A DNA stretch of 64,000 bases from Cohnella phaseoli (lineage in GTDB: Bacteria; Bacillota; Bacilli; Paenibacillales; Paenibacillaceae), in the NCBI RefSeq assembly GCF_003386235.1, contig NZ_QRDZ01000005.1, forward strand, positions 310,001-374,000, written 5' to 3'. Positions 36,633 to 45,029 of the stretch are shown piece after piece. The translations under genes and the position numbers were made by a program. Each line of letters starts with the position of its first letter. Position 1 is the first letter of the stretch. A model generated the notes under the pieces. It saw nothing but the letters and a program-made list of their open reading frames with translations, was not told where the DNA came from and searched no databases.

Positions 36633-37517
36633 ATGCAACATCGGGTGTCCGTTGGCCGAAAAGTGTTCGTCGCGGGAAACTACGCTTTTCTCGTTGCGCT
36701 TTCCTTGCTTTGCCTGCTCCCCTTGGTTCAGGTGCTGTCGATCTCGTTTAGTTCCAGCGCGGCGGCATCGGCGGGGTTGGTGAAACTGCTTCCCGTCGAT
36801 CTGACCTTTTCTTCTTATAAGTATATTTTGCAGAAGCAAGAATTTATTAGCTCATTCGGTATCACGTTCCAGCGGCTTGTTCTTGGTTTTAGCATCAATA
36901 TGAGCTTATCGCTTCTATGCGCTTATCCGCTTTCCAAAGAACGCAAGGATTTAAGGATTCGCAGCTATTATGCTTGGTTTTTCGTATTCACGATATTGTT
37001 CAGCGGCGGCCTTATTCCAACGTATATGGTAGTCAGCATGACAGGTTTGATCGATACGATCTGGGCACTCGTCATTCCGAGCGCGGTTTCCGTATTCAAT
37101 GTCATTCTGCTGCTTAATTTCTTTCGGGGGTTACCCAAAGAGATCGAAGAATCGGCCTTCATGGACGGGGCGGGACATTGGCTCGTCTTGTGGAAGATGT
37201 ACGTGCCCATGTCTTATCCGGTCCTGGCCACCGTATCTTTGTTTACAATGGTTTTTCATTGGAACGCTTGGTTCGACGGACTGATCTATATGAATTTCCC
37301 GAAAAATTATCCGCTCTCGACTTATTTGCAGTTGTTGGTCATCAATAGCAATCCTATGAAAATGGATCCGAAAAATTTAGCGGGCATTCTTGAAATTTCC
37401 GAACGTACGACGAGGGCGGCGCAAATCTTTTTGGGCGCGCTTCCGATTCTTATCGTCTATCCTTTTCTGCAGAAGTTTTTCGTGAAAGGGATCGTGCTCG
37501 GAAGCGTCAAGGGATAA
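36633..37517 (+). CDS. YtcP-type sugar ABC transporter permease
   Basis: 294 residues. Six predicted helices, starting with NYAFLVALSLLCLLPLVQVL at 14-33. The EAA loop reads EESAFMDGAGHWLVLWKMYVPMSYP, and the C-terminus YPFLQKFFVKGIVLGSVKG is the family signature end. GAGGAAGG precedes the ATG. Second membrane subunit of the transporter with the gene before it; the operon continues into the 679-residue protein. Confidence 0.94.
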   Translation: MQHRVSVGRKVFVAGNYAFLVALSLLCLLPLVQVLSISFSSSAAASAGLVKLLPVDLTFSSYKYILQKQEFISSFGITFQRLVLGFSINMSLSLLCAYPLSKERKDLRIRSYYAWFFVFTILFSGGLIPTYMVVSMTGLIDTIWALVIPSAVSVFNVILLLNFFRGLPKEIEESAFMDGAGHWLVLWKMYVPMSYPVLATVSLFTMVFHWNAWFDGLIYMNFPKNYPLSTYLQLLVINSNPMKMDPKNLAGILEISERTTRAAQIFLGALPILIVYPFLQKFFVKGIVLGSVKG

Positions 37518-37544
37518 CCGAATCCCATAATTAAGAGGTGCGAG

Positions 37545-39584
37545 ATGAAAGCCGCGAGTTATGAAAAATGGATCTGGATCGAATTAATCGGGTTCGATAA
37601 TCGGGAAAGCGATTATGGAGTTGCCGCTTATTTAGATACGGTAGGGTTCATACCGGAAAGTATCTTCCTTCTCTTATACACGCCCGACTTCGTGCATGCG
37701 CATAAAGGCATGGACACGGAGTGGCATTTGCCGATGGAGGCGTGCTCTTACGGTGCGCGCCCTTACGGCAAGCTGCACGATAGACAAGAGTGGACCAACT
37801 TTCAGTTGCGCAGTCTGGTAACGGAATTACAGAAGCATGGAATCGACGTCTACTGCAGCTTCTTCGATATTTATCAATTCCATGTCGGAGATACGCTGCG
37901 CGCAAGCGAATGGTGCGCCGCTCATCCGGAGCTCTACGAGATGAGGAAGTCGGGAGAAGCCTTCCCGGCAATCAATCCGCTTAAGCGTTTAAAGGATGGA
38001 AGCTGGTATGAAGACTTGTTCGTTCAAGATCTAATGAAAGTAATGTCGGATTATGGTTTTGACGGTTACCATGGCGCCGACGGATACACCAGTCCGCGGC
38101 TTAGCCTGGCGGAGACGGATTACTCGGATGATATGGTCGAGCAGTTCATCGCGGCTACCGGAGTCGACATTCATACAGGATTAGCAGCTCGTTGCGACGG
38201 AAATCCGCTCGATATGGAACAGCGTGCCGATTGGATTTGGAATAATAAACGTCTGGAATGGATTCGATTTCATTGCGAACGATGGGGTCGATTATGGGAC
38301 AAAATCATGTCCGCCATTCGCAAGGAAGGGAAGAAGGCCTATCTGAACACGGCTTGGACCAGGGATCCTTTTGAAGCGATATATCGCTACGGCGTCGATT
38401 ATCGCAGGCTTTCGGATTCGGGGATCGATGGGTTTGTCGTCGAAACCGTCGGAGCATCGCTCTCCGCCGGAGCGGGAGAAACGGAATACGAGCCGGGTGC
38501 CGAATTTGCGGCGATGCTGTTATCTATTAAAGCTTATGTGCCGGAGCAGAAGCTGGTCTGCTTAAATGCGATCCAAGATACGAACGAGCAATGGGATGCC
38601 TTGAGCCATGCGCCGACCGTGCTGGAACGGGATATTTACTCTTTGGCTAACCTGTATTTGCAAAATTCGTCGGGGATAAGCCGCTGTTCCGGAGGTTTTA
38701 TGGCTTGTCTCGGGGATGGGATTAGCCGGGATGGATGGAATTGGATAGCCAAACGGTGGGATGGAGCGTTCGACGGAGAGCCCCTTCGGACTGCCGGTGT
38801 CCGCATGGTGTGGTCCGATCGGCTGCTTCACCGATCTTTGGAGGATTATTCCGAAACCCGTCATTGGCCGGTTCACAAATATATGACGGAATTGATCTCC
38901 CGAGGCGCTCCTCTGCATACGATCGTTAACGTGAAGGATATCCCCGAAACCGATGGACCGATTCTCGTTACTCTGCTGCATCTATTGCCCGACGAGGAAT
39001 TGCAAAGCGTTCTTGCTTATCGGAACGGTTCGTCCGTTCTGATCGGCAGGATGACAGAGCGTATATCCCGGATCCAGACAATCGCCAATTGGCGAATAGA
39101 TTGCGAGATTAACGGGTTATTCTGCGTAACAAGGGATTGCAGCGGTGAAGCGGTAGAAGCTTTTGCGATGGAGCATAGCGCCGATTTCGAACGACAAGAG
39201 GAGCGCCAGCGTTCCGGGTTCAAGGAGGGAGTGTCCTGGCTCAACAGCCTCTATTTCAGTCCGGTCAGCGAAGCGTTCTTGAGCAAATGCGTCGAGGGAA
39301 TTATCGATCGGACGAACGTACCCAAGTCGTTGAAGAACGAGGCATTCATTCGCGCTGCCGTACTGGAGACGCTTCCCCATCGCTGGCGAATCCTCATTTC
39401 CAATCTGCACATGAATTACAAGTCGGCGCATCTTGATGCGGGTCGTCCCATCGACAAGATCACCGTCTTAACCGATTTCCCCGGAGTTCCGGTCCATCCG
39501 CGAGGCTCGGAATTCAGCTTATATGTACCCGGAAGGGGAATCGTCATGATTGAGCTCGAGTTGCAGGCTAGCGGGGATGAGTAG
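37545..39584 (+). CDS. Unrecognised 679-residue cytoplasmic protein, probable glycosidase-like TIM barrel
   Basis: I do not recognise the family with certainty. There is no signal peptide or membrane helix. The first ~430 residues look like a TIM-barrel carbohydrate-active domain: SIFLLLYTPDFVHAHKG, LQKHGIDVYCSFFDIYQFHVG, the strand-end motif YGFDGYHGADGYTSP, KKAYLNTAWTRDPFEAI, SGIDGFVVETVGASLS and DGWNWIAKRWDGAF. These alternate hydrophobic strands with acidic/aromatic ends. The remaining ~250 residues look like a Rossmann-like or β domain (GPILVTLLHLLPDEELQSVL) followed by a β-rich end. Asp/Glu in GADGY and VVETVG are candidate active-site residues. Last gene before the terminator at 39649, it probably processes the imported oligosaccharide. 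Confidence 0.6.
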   Translation: MKAASYEKWIWIELIGFDNRESDYGVAAYLDTVGFIPESIFLLLYTPDFVHAHKGMDTEWHLPMEACSYGARPYGKLHDRQEWTNFQLRSLVTELQKHGIDVYCSFFDIYQFHVGDTLRASEWCAAHPELYEMRKSGEAFPAINPLKRLKDGSWYEDLFVQDLMKVMSDYGFDGYHGADGYTSPRLSLAETDYSDDMVEQFIAATGVDIHTGLAARCDGNPLDMEQRADWIWNNKRLEWIRFHCERWGRLWDKIMSAIRKEGKKAYLNTAWTRDPFEAIYRYGVDYRRLSDSGIDGFVVETVGASLSAGAGETEYEPGAEFAAMLLSIKAYVPEQKLVCLNAIQDTNEQWDALSHAPTVLERDIYSLANLYLQNSSGISRCSGGFMACLGDGISRDGWNWIAKRWDGAFDGEPLRTAGVRMVWSDRLLHRSLEDYSETRHWPVHKYMTELISRGAPLHTIVNVKDIPETDGPILVTLLHLLPDEELQSVLAYRNGSSVLIGRMTERISRIQTIANWRIDCEINGLFCVTRDCSGEAVEAFAMEHSADFERQEERQRSGFKEGVSWLNSLYFSPVSEAFLSKCVEGIIDRTNVPKSLKNEAFIRAAVLETLPHRWRILISNLHMNYKSAHLDAGRPIDKITVLTDFPGVPVHPRGSEFSLYVPGRGIVMIELELQASGDE

Positions 39585-39648
39585 ATTGCGTTCGGTATTG
39601 GGAGAGCAGCGAGCAATACGAGTATTGAAGTTAACCAATCAATAAATG

Positions 39649-39688
39649 ACAGCCTCTAAGGGGAAGCCCATGAGGCTGTTGTTTTTTT
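39649..39688 (+). terminator. Rho-independent terminator of the ABC operon
   Basis: ACAGCCTC (39649-39656) pairs with GAGGCTGT (39672-39679), loop contains GGGAAGCCC, then TGTTTTTTT. It ends the 31.2-39.6 kb operon. The rest of the 369-nt gap to the SLH gene holds the shared repeat and cre-like site listed separately. Confidence 0.9.
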
Positions 39689-39738
39689 CGTATGGAACCG
39701 CTTATTGAGAAGTCGGCTCGACGGCGATAGTAGAACAC

Positions 39739-39777
39739 CGCAACAGATGTCAAGGAAAGCAAGATTGGCAAATAGCG
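39739..39777 (+). repeat. Shared upstream sequence, copy 2 (before the SLH-protein gene)
   Basis: About 39 bp starting CGCAACAGATGTCAAGGAAA and ending TTGGCAAATAGCG, nearly identical to 31147-31184. Unlike copy 1, the right arm of the hairpin is lost. It lies 177 nt before the GTG start and between the terminator and the cre-like site, so it probably belongs to the promoter region of the SLH gene. Confidence 0.65.
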
Positions 39778-39805
39778 CAGCAAATTCATGTGATTTATAG
39801 TTGTT

Positions 39806-39820
39806 TTGTAAGCGTTTTAT
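39806..39820 (+). promoter_or_regulatory. Candidate CcpA cre site upstream of the SLH gene
   Basis: TTGTAAGCGTTTTAT fits the catabolite-responsive element WTGNAANCGNWNNCW at all but one fixed position (A for the second-last C). A site here would allow repression by preferred sugars. Confidence 0.45.
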
Positions 39821-39953
39821 ATTTGTGTCTATAGGGGGGCCGTTTGGAATAGCTCGAACCATATGCAAGTCCTCGATTTGACGAGAAGCGGAACGATGGA
39901 CGGCTATGGCTTCTTTGGTATGCTCGTTAATCTATTTAAGAGGGGTTGATGTT

Positions 39954-42900
39954 GTGGGAAGGTTACGTTCTAAGCGTTTACTATCGCTCGTGTTGATCGC
40001 GAGCATGATCGTATCGGTCTGGATGCCGACTCAAGCTATGGCGGTAAACGAAAAGGCCAATACCGAGCAAGGAGCTGCGTATGTCTCGAAACATTGGGCG
40101 CAGGGGGTCTTGGATAAATGGATAGGACTCGGCTTACTCAAGGGATACGAGGATCGTGACTATCGGCCGGATAATCCGGTCACCCGGTCCGAGTTTGCGG
40201 CTTTGATTAATCGGGTTATCAGCTTGCCGGCCGTTCGCTCCGGCGCGAATCCATTCTCGGATGTCGGCGAACAGGTCTGGTACGCACAGGACGTCTTCAG
40301 ACTTCACGCTGCCGGCATTATCAAGGGAGCGGGCGGGAGTCGGTTCGAGCCTAACAAACCGATTACCCGTCAAGACGCCGCGGTCATCGTTGCTCGAGCG
40401 TTCAGGGTGAAGGCGGACGTTAAAGCATCTGACGAAGGCTTTACGGATGCAGCATCCATCTCTTCCTACGCCGTCTCGGACGTGTCGGCATTAAGAGCCA
40501 AGGGGTACTTAAAAGGGAATGGAAATCATCAATTCAATCCCAAGGCAAATATGACGCGCTCCGAGGTCGTACAACTGATAGATAACGTTATGGGAACTTT
40601 GATCAAAGAAAAGGGAGATTTCAATACCGACATTGAAGGAAATCTCGTCGTGAATACAGACGGCGTCTCACTGAAAAATATGGTCGTATCCGGCGACCTA
40701 TTCATTACCCAAGGTGCGGGAGAAGGAGAGATTTTGCTGGACGGCGTAACGGTAAAGGGAGCCACTTACGTTCTGGGCGGCGGAGAAAACAGTATCCTTA
40801 TTCGCAATTCCCGGCTGTCGGGTCCAGTGATCGTTGACAAATGGAACTCGCGGATTCGCATCGTGGTAGAAGGAACAACGGAGATTCAAGAGGTTCAAAT
40901 GCTTTCCGGAGGAATTTTGCAAGAAGGAAAGTTGCAAGGAAAGGGATTTGTGAACGTCATTATTCTCGTTCCGAACGATCAAATCGAGGCTAGAATCGTT
41001 CTGGATGGAGAATTCGATGAAATTAGACATATGACCGGAACGGTAAGCTTCGAACTAAGTCGTATCGCCAAAGTTGTACTTATGATCTTTAATGCGGCAG
41101 CCAACGTTACCGGCGAAGGAGTCATTGAGACGGCTAAGCTTAACGTAAGCGGCGTTAAATTCGACAAGTGGCCCAACAAGGTGAATTTTTCAACAAATGT
41201 GTCGGCTATGATTGGGAAAGAGCTTGTGACGGCGGACAATCGGAATGCAACTACAAATTCGGGCGGCAGCGGCGGCGGCTCCCCTCCGTCGACGTCAACG
41301 CCGGAACCGTCGCCCTCTCCGGAACCAACGTCAACTCCAGAACCAACGTCGTCCGCAACAATCGTTGAATCCGGTATAGCCAAAGCGGATATTTTCGTGA
41401 GTTCCTCGGCGAACGAGATGATGGCGCTTGCTGCGAAGGAGCTTCAGGATACGTTAAAGCTGGTTAGCGGCGCCGAGCTTCCGATTTATAAGTGGAACCC
41501 CGAATCATCCGTTAGCGCGGCGTTATCGGTCAGCGAACTAAACGTCAAGAAAAGCGGGACATATCCGATCCGGCTCGATCTCGTCAATAACGAGGAAACG
41601 CCGGTACACGTCGACTTGACGCAAAGCTTTGTCGGCCCTATTACGGCAAGCTTCCCTGAAGGAGTGGCATTGGCCGGGTACGAGAACAAATCCGTTGTCG
41701 GCGCTGTGTATGTGGCGAGCGCAACGCCGGTCGGAGCACATGTCGTTACGATTCAGGCAAGCGTAGGCGAAACGCCGTTAGGCCCGGTGACCTTAAGCGT
41801 GCATTACGATCCCAACCTTCTCGCGAATTCCGGATTCGAATTGTCTAATTCGAACGGAACCAGCCCGACTGGCTGGTATTCGCCTTCAGGAGGCAGAGAC
41901 AATGTCGTTCGGCACGACGGCAACTACTCGTTAAGGCTGGATTTAGGGAGCTCTGCCTACATGTTTGCGCGCACGGACCAAAATCTCAAGCTGGAGCAGG
42001 GAAAACGCTATAAATTAAGCGCTTGGGTTAAGGCAACCGGTAACGGAGAAATGAATATGGAAATTCACGAAATGCAGGCAAACGGGGGCAATAATCCTGT
42101 CACCGCTAGGGCGATCGCCTCTTTAAGCGAACAGTGGCAACTCGTGGAATTGCCATATTCCCCGGATGCGAATGCGCAATACGATTATCATCGGATTTTC
42201 TTCTTCATGTCCGGTACGGAATCGATGTGGGTGGATGACGTCATCTTAACCGAGATCGTTGAAGAACCTTCACTTGATCTTCTATACAACTCCGGATTCG
42301 AAATCGGGAATTCGAACGGCACCTTCCCGGATGGCTGGTATTCGCCGACGGCAACTTGGGACGATCAAGAACGGAAGAACGGAGGACGCTCTTTAAGACT
42401 GGAATTACAAGGCTCGGATTATATGTTTACGAGGGCTTTGCAAGATCTGGATCTTATACCGGGAAAGCGATATAAGCTGAGCGCATGGGTGAAGGGAGCC
42501 TCGGCAGGTTCCGTCAACATGGAGATTCACGAATTACTGGCAGGCGGCGGCAATAACCCGGTTACAGCAAGGACGGCTGTTGACGTAACCGATCAGTGGC
42601 AGCAGATTGAGTTGGAATATGCGCCCGATGCCAGCGCCGTATACGATTATAATTGGATCTATATATTCATGTCGGGGACGGAATCGTTGTGGATCGACGA
42701 CGTCACGTTAACGGAAATCGGCAACGATGCCGAACCTGAAAACGATGACGGAAGTGATAACGCCAATGAAAGCGCGAGCGATGACGACCGCGTCCGGATC
42801 ATTCTGGCAACTCCGGATACGAACGCGCAGCTTTCCGGGATGTTTCCGGAAGATCTCGCTTATTTGCAAGGAACGGACGGATTTGCCATTCGAACATCAG

Positions 42901-44912
42901 GGAATCGGATTTATATTTTCGGGGAGAATGCCAGAGGCGCTTTAAACGGCGTTTATGACTTCCTTACAGATAATGCAGGAGTGCTGTGGACGAGGTCGAC
43001 GGACTTCGGAACGCTTTACGAGAACCAACCTACCCTTGTTGCGAACAAAATCGATTATCGGGAAAAGTCCCCGTTTAAGCTGCGAGGATGGCATACGACC
43101 GGTTCCGGAAAAGCGGGAGAGTTTCATGCGGACGCGGACAGCGAGTCCATGCTGGCTAGGAACAAATTAAACGCCAAGCTGGCCGAGATCGGAAATATCG
43201 ATTACTGGGAGCGGCAATATGCTCTGGGTCTAAATCCGGTTCTACTCGGTCATAACCTTGATTTCTGGCTTCCGAACGAGAAATATTTTGCCGATCATCC
43301 CGATTACTACAATGAAATCAACGGAGAATACGTTCCCGTATCGTTGGAGCATTCTCAAATCAACTTCTATCATCCGGACGTTCCCGGGGTGATCGCGAAT
43401 GAAATGAGGCAGCTTCTTTCCGTTCAGGACATGGATTACCTTGGAGTCGGAATTATGGATAACCAGGTTTTCGACCAGGGGCAATTAAGCAGGCAGCCGT
43501 TCACAACGCCTGACGGACTTGTCGTTCAACCTGAAGATCCGGCTTACAAGTCGACGGTTTTCTTCACTTTTCTTAATAAAATAGCAGCCGATATTAAAAC
43601 AACCCATCCGAACGTCAAAATTACGACTTTTGCTTACTTTTTTACGGATACTCCTCCGAAAGTTGAGCTAGAGGACAATATCATTATCGTAATGGCGCCG
43701 GCTGCCGAAGACGTCAGAGTTCCTTTCAATACGAGCGATCAGAACAATTCGAATTATTCCTATAAGCTTAAGCTCGAAAGCTGGGTACAGAAAACGCACA
43801 ACATTCTTATGTACAATTACTACGGTTGCTGCGCCACGGACATCTATGAAAGGCCGATAGCCGAGAAGGTGCAGGCGGACGTGCAATATTATCGCGATCT
43901 TGGCATATTGGGCGTGCTGCCGGAAGGACAATTGGATAACGGGGTCGTCTGGGGCGTCAACGCGCTGCAATATTGGCTTATTAATCAATTGTTCTGGAAT
44001 CCGGATGCGGACCTGGAGGCGCTCAAAACCGAATTTTTGGAGAAGGCGTACGGAGCCGCTGCGGAGTCGATGAGAACTTATTACGAGCTGATCGAGCAGG
44101 GCTGGAACTATGATCAACAAGCGGTCGGCGTCTATTCCAGGGCAAGCCAGTTGATCGGTCATTACGTTATTCAAGCCGGCATTAAAGATGCCGCCCAATC
44201 CGCTTTGGATGAAGCTTGGCAGCTGGCCGACGCGCAAGCGAAGAAGAGGATCGAGCCGATCAAGACGACATTCGAAACGATGGTTTATCTCGTGGGCGAG
44301 CTTCCTAATCTGTCGGCAACGGCGTCCAAAACGACCTACGGCAAAGAGCAGATTATGAATGCGTTGGACTTCGGAGCGGGGCCTTGGGCCGGCATACAGC
44401 CCGTGACCGAGTTCCGCGAGATGGGTACCCGCAATGAAGTGCAGGAGGAAACGAAAGTGTATCTCTTGTGGGACGACGAAAACCTATATGTAGGTTATGA
44501 AAATCTCGATAACGATCTGGATGGTATGGTCGTAAGCGAGGACGCTCCCGGGGAGTGGTGGAGAAGCGGGGCGGACGACTCGGTCGAAACCTACGTGACG
44601 GGCGACAAGACCGGAACCTATTACGGATTTTTCTCTAATCCTCGGGAAGTAAAGTTCGAATACAAGTCGTTCCAGGACCCGACCTATAACGGGATCTGGC
44701 AAGTCAGCGCGGAGGTGGGGACGGACCGCTGGAATACGATTCAGGCGATTCCGTTCGCGAGCATCGGCGTCGATCCGAGCACGACGGATACGTTGTACGG
44801 ATTCTTCTTCCGCAATTTCCATGGCAAAGAACGTTTCATTACTTGGGGCGGCGGAATGGTGTGGAATCCGTCCGAATTTTATCCGATTCATCTCGACGGA
44901 GGCAATCATTAA
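39954..44912 (+). CDS. SLH-anchored multidomain DUF4838-type glycoside hydrolase-like protein
   Basis: 1652 residues from GTG 39954, with AGAGGGG at good spacing and a signal peptide (LLSLVLIASMIVSVWMPTQAMA); the ATG at 39906 lacks both. Order: three SLH domains (~42-212) binding cell-wall polymer; β-solenoid-like spacer (~216-430); Pro/Ser/Thr linker (~437-468); first half of an α-glucuronidase-like N-domain (LAAKELQDTLKLVSGAELPIY, ~468-512); an Ig-like segment (~513-622); two tandem CBM4/9-like domains (~623-769 and ~777-922), each LxNSGFE...SNGT...GWYSP; second half of the N-domain (RIILATPDTNAQL... GARGALNGVYDFL-type, ~946-1029); TIM barrel and helical part (~1033-1452); C-terminal CBM9-like domain (VYLLWDDENLYVGYENLDND, ~1470-1652). 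Substrate unknown. Confidence 0.85.
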   Translation: MGRLRSKRLLSLVLIASMIVSVWMPTQAMAVNEKANTEQGAAYVSKHWAQGVLDKWIGLGLLKGYEDRDYRPDNPVTRSEFAALINRVISLPAVRSGANPFSDVGEQVWYAQDVFRLHAAGIIKGAGGSRFEPNKPITRQDAAVIVARAFRVKADVKASDEGFTDAASISSYAVSDVSALRAKGYLKGNGNHQFNPKANMTRSEVVQLIDNVMGTLIKEKGDFNTDIEGNLVVNTDGVSLKNMVVSGDLFITQGAGEGEILLDGVTVKGATYVLGGGENSILIRNSRLSGPVIVDKWNSRIRIVVEGTTEIQEVQMLSGGILQEGKLQGKGFVNVIILVPNDQIEARIVLDGEFDEIRHMTGTVSFELSRIAKVVLMIFNAAANVTGEGVIETAKLNVSGVKFDKWPNKVNFSTNVSAMIGKELVTADNRNATTNSGGSGGGSPPSTSTPEPSPSPEPTSTPEPTSSATIVESGIAKADIFVSSSANEMMALAAKELQDTLKLVSGAELPIYKWNPESSVSAALSVSELNVKKSGTYPIRLDLVNNEETPVHVDLTQSFVGPITASFPEGVALAGYENKSVVGAVYVASATPVGAHVVTIQASVGETPLGPVTLSVHYDPNLLANSGFELSNSNGTSPTGWYSPSGGRDNVVRHDGNYSLRLDLGSSAYMFARTDQNLKLEQGKRYKLSAWVKATGNGEMNMEIHEMQANGGNNPVTARAIASLSEQWQLVELPYSPDANAQYDYHRIFFFMSGTESMWVDDVILTEIVEEPSLDLLYNSGFEIGNSNGTFPDGWYSPTATWDDQERKNGGRSLRLELQGSDYMFTRALQDLDLIPGKRYKLSAWVKGASAGSVNMEIHELLAGGGNNPVTARTAVDVTDQWQQIELEYAPDASAVYDYNWIYIFMSGTESLWIDDVTLTEIGNDAEPENDDGSDNANESASDDDRVRIILATPDTNAQLSGMFPEDLAYLQGTDGFAIRTSGNRIYIFGENARGALNGVYDFLTDNAGVLWTRSTDFGTLYENQPTLVANKIDYREKSPFKLRGWHTTGSGKAGEFHADADSESMLARNKLNAKLAEIGNIDYWERQYALGLNPVLLGHNLDFWLPNEKYFADHPDYYNEINGEYVPVSLEHSQINFYHPDVPGVIANEMRQLLSVQDMDYLGVGIMDNQVFDQGQLSRQPFTTPDGLVVQPEDPAYKSTVFFTFLNKIAADIKTTHPNVKITTFAYFFTDTPPKVELEDNIIIVMAPAAEDVRVPFNTSDQNNSNYSYKLKLESWVQKTHNILMYNYYGCCATDIYERPIAEKVQADVQYYRDLGILGVLPEGQLDNGVVWGVNALQYWLINQLFWNPDADLEALKTEFLEKAYGAAAESMRTYYELIEQGWNYDQQAVGVYSRASQLIGHYVIQAGIKDAAQSALDEAWQLADAQAKKRIEPIKTTFETMVYLVGELPNLSATASKTTYGKEQIMNALDFGAGPWAGIQPVTEFREMGTRNEVQEETKVYLLWDDENLYVGYENLDNDLDGMVVSEDAPGEWWRSGADDSVETYVTGDKTGTYYGFFSNPREVKFEYKSFQDPTYNGIWQVSAEVGTDRWNTIQAIPFASIGVDPSTTDTLYGFFFRNFHGKERFITWGGGMVWNPSEFYPIHLDGGNH

Positions 44913-44948
44913 GATCGGCATCGTTCCGTAAGCTTGTAGAATCTTCCG

Positions 44949-44996
44949 ATAGCGCGCTCCTCCTCTCCATTGCACAGGGGGAGTGCGCTATTGGTT
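44949..44996 (+). terminator. Terminator-like hairpin after the SLH gene
   Basis: ATAGCGCGCTCC (44949-44960) pairs with GGAGTGCGCTAT (44980-44991), with one mismatch, followed by TGGTTT. The T-run is short, so some read-through into the next gene is possible. Confidence 0.65.
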
Positions 44997-45029
44997 TCTA
45001 ATGCTTCTACGAAAAAGGAGTGATTTACG

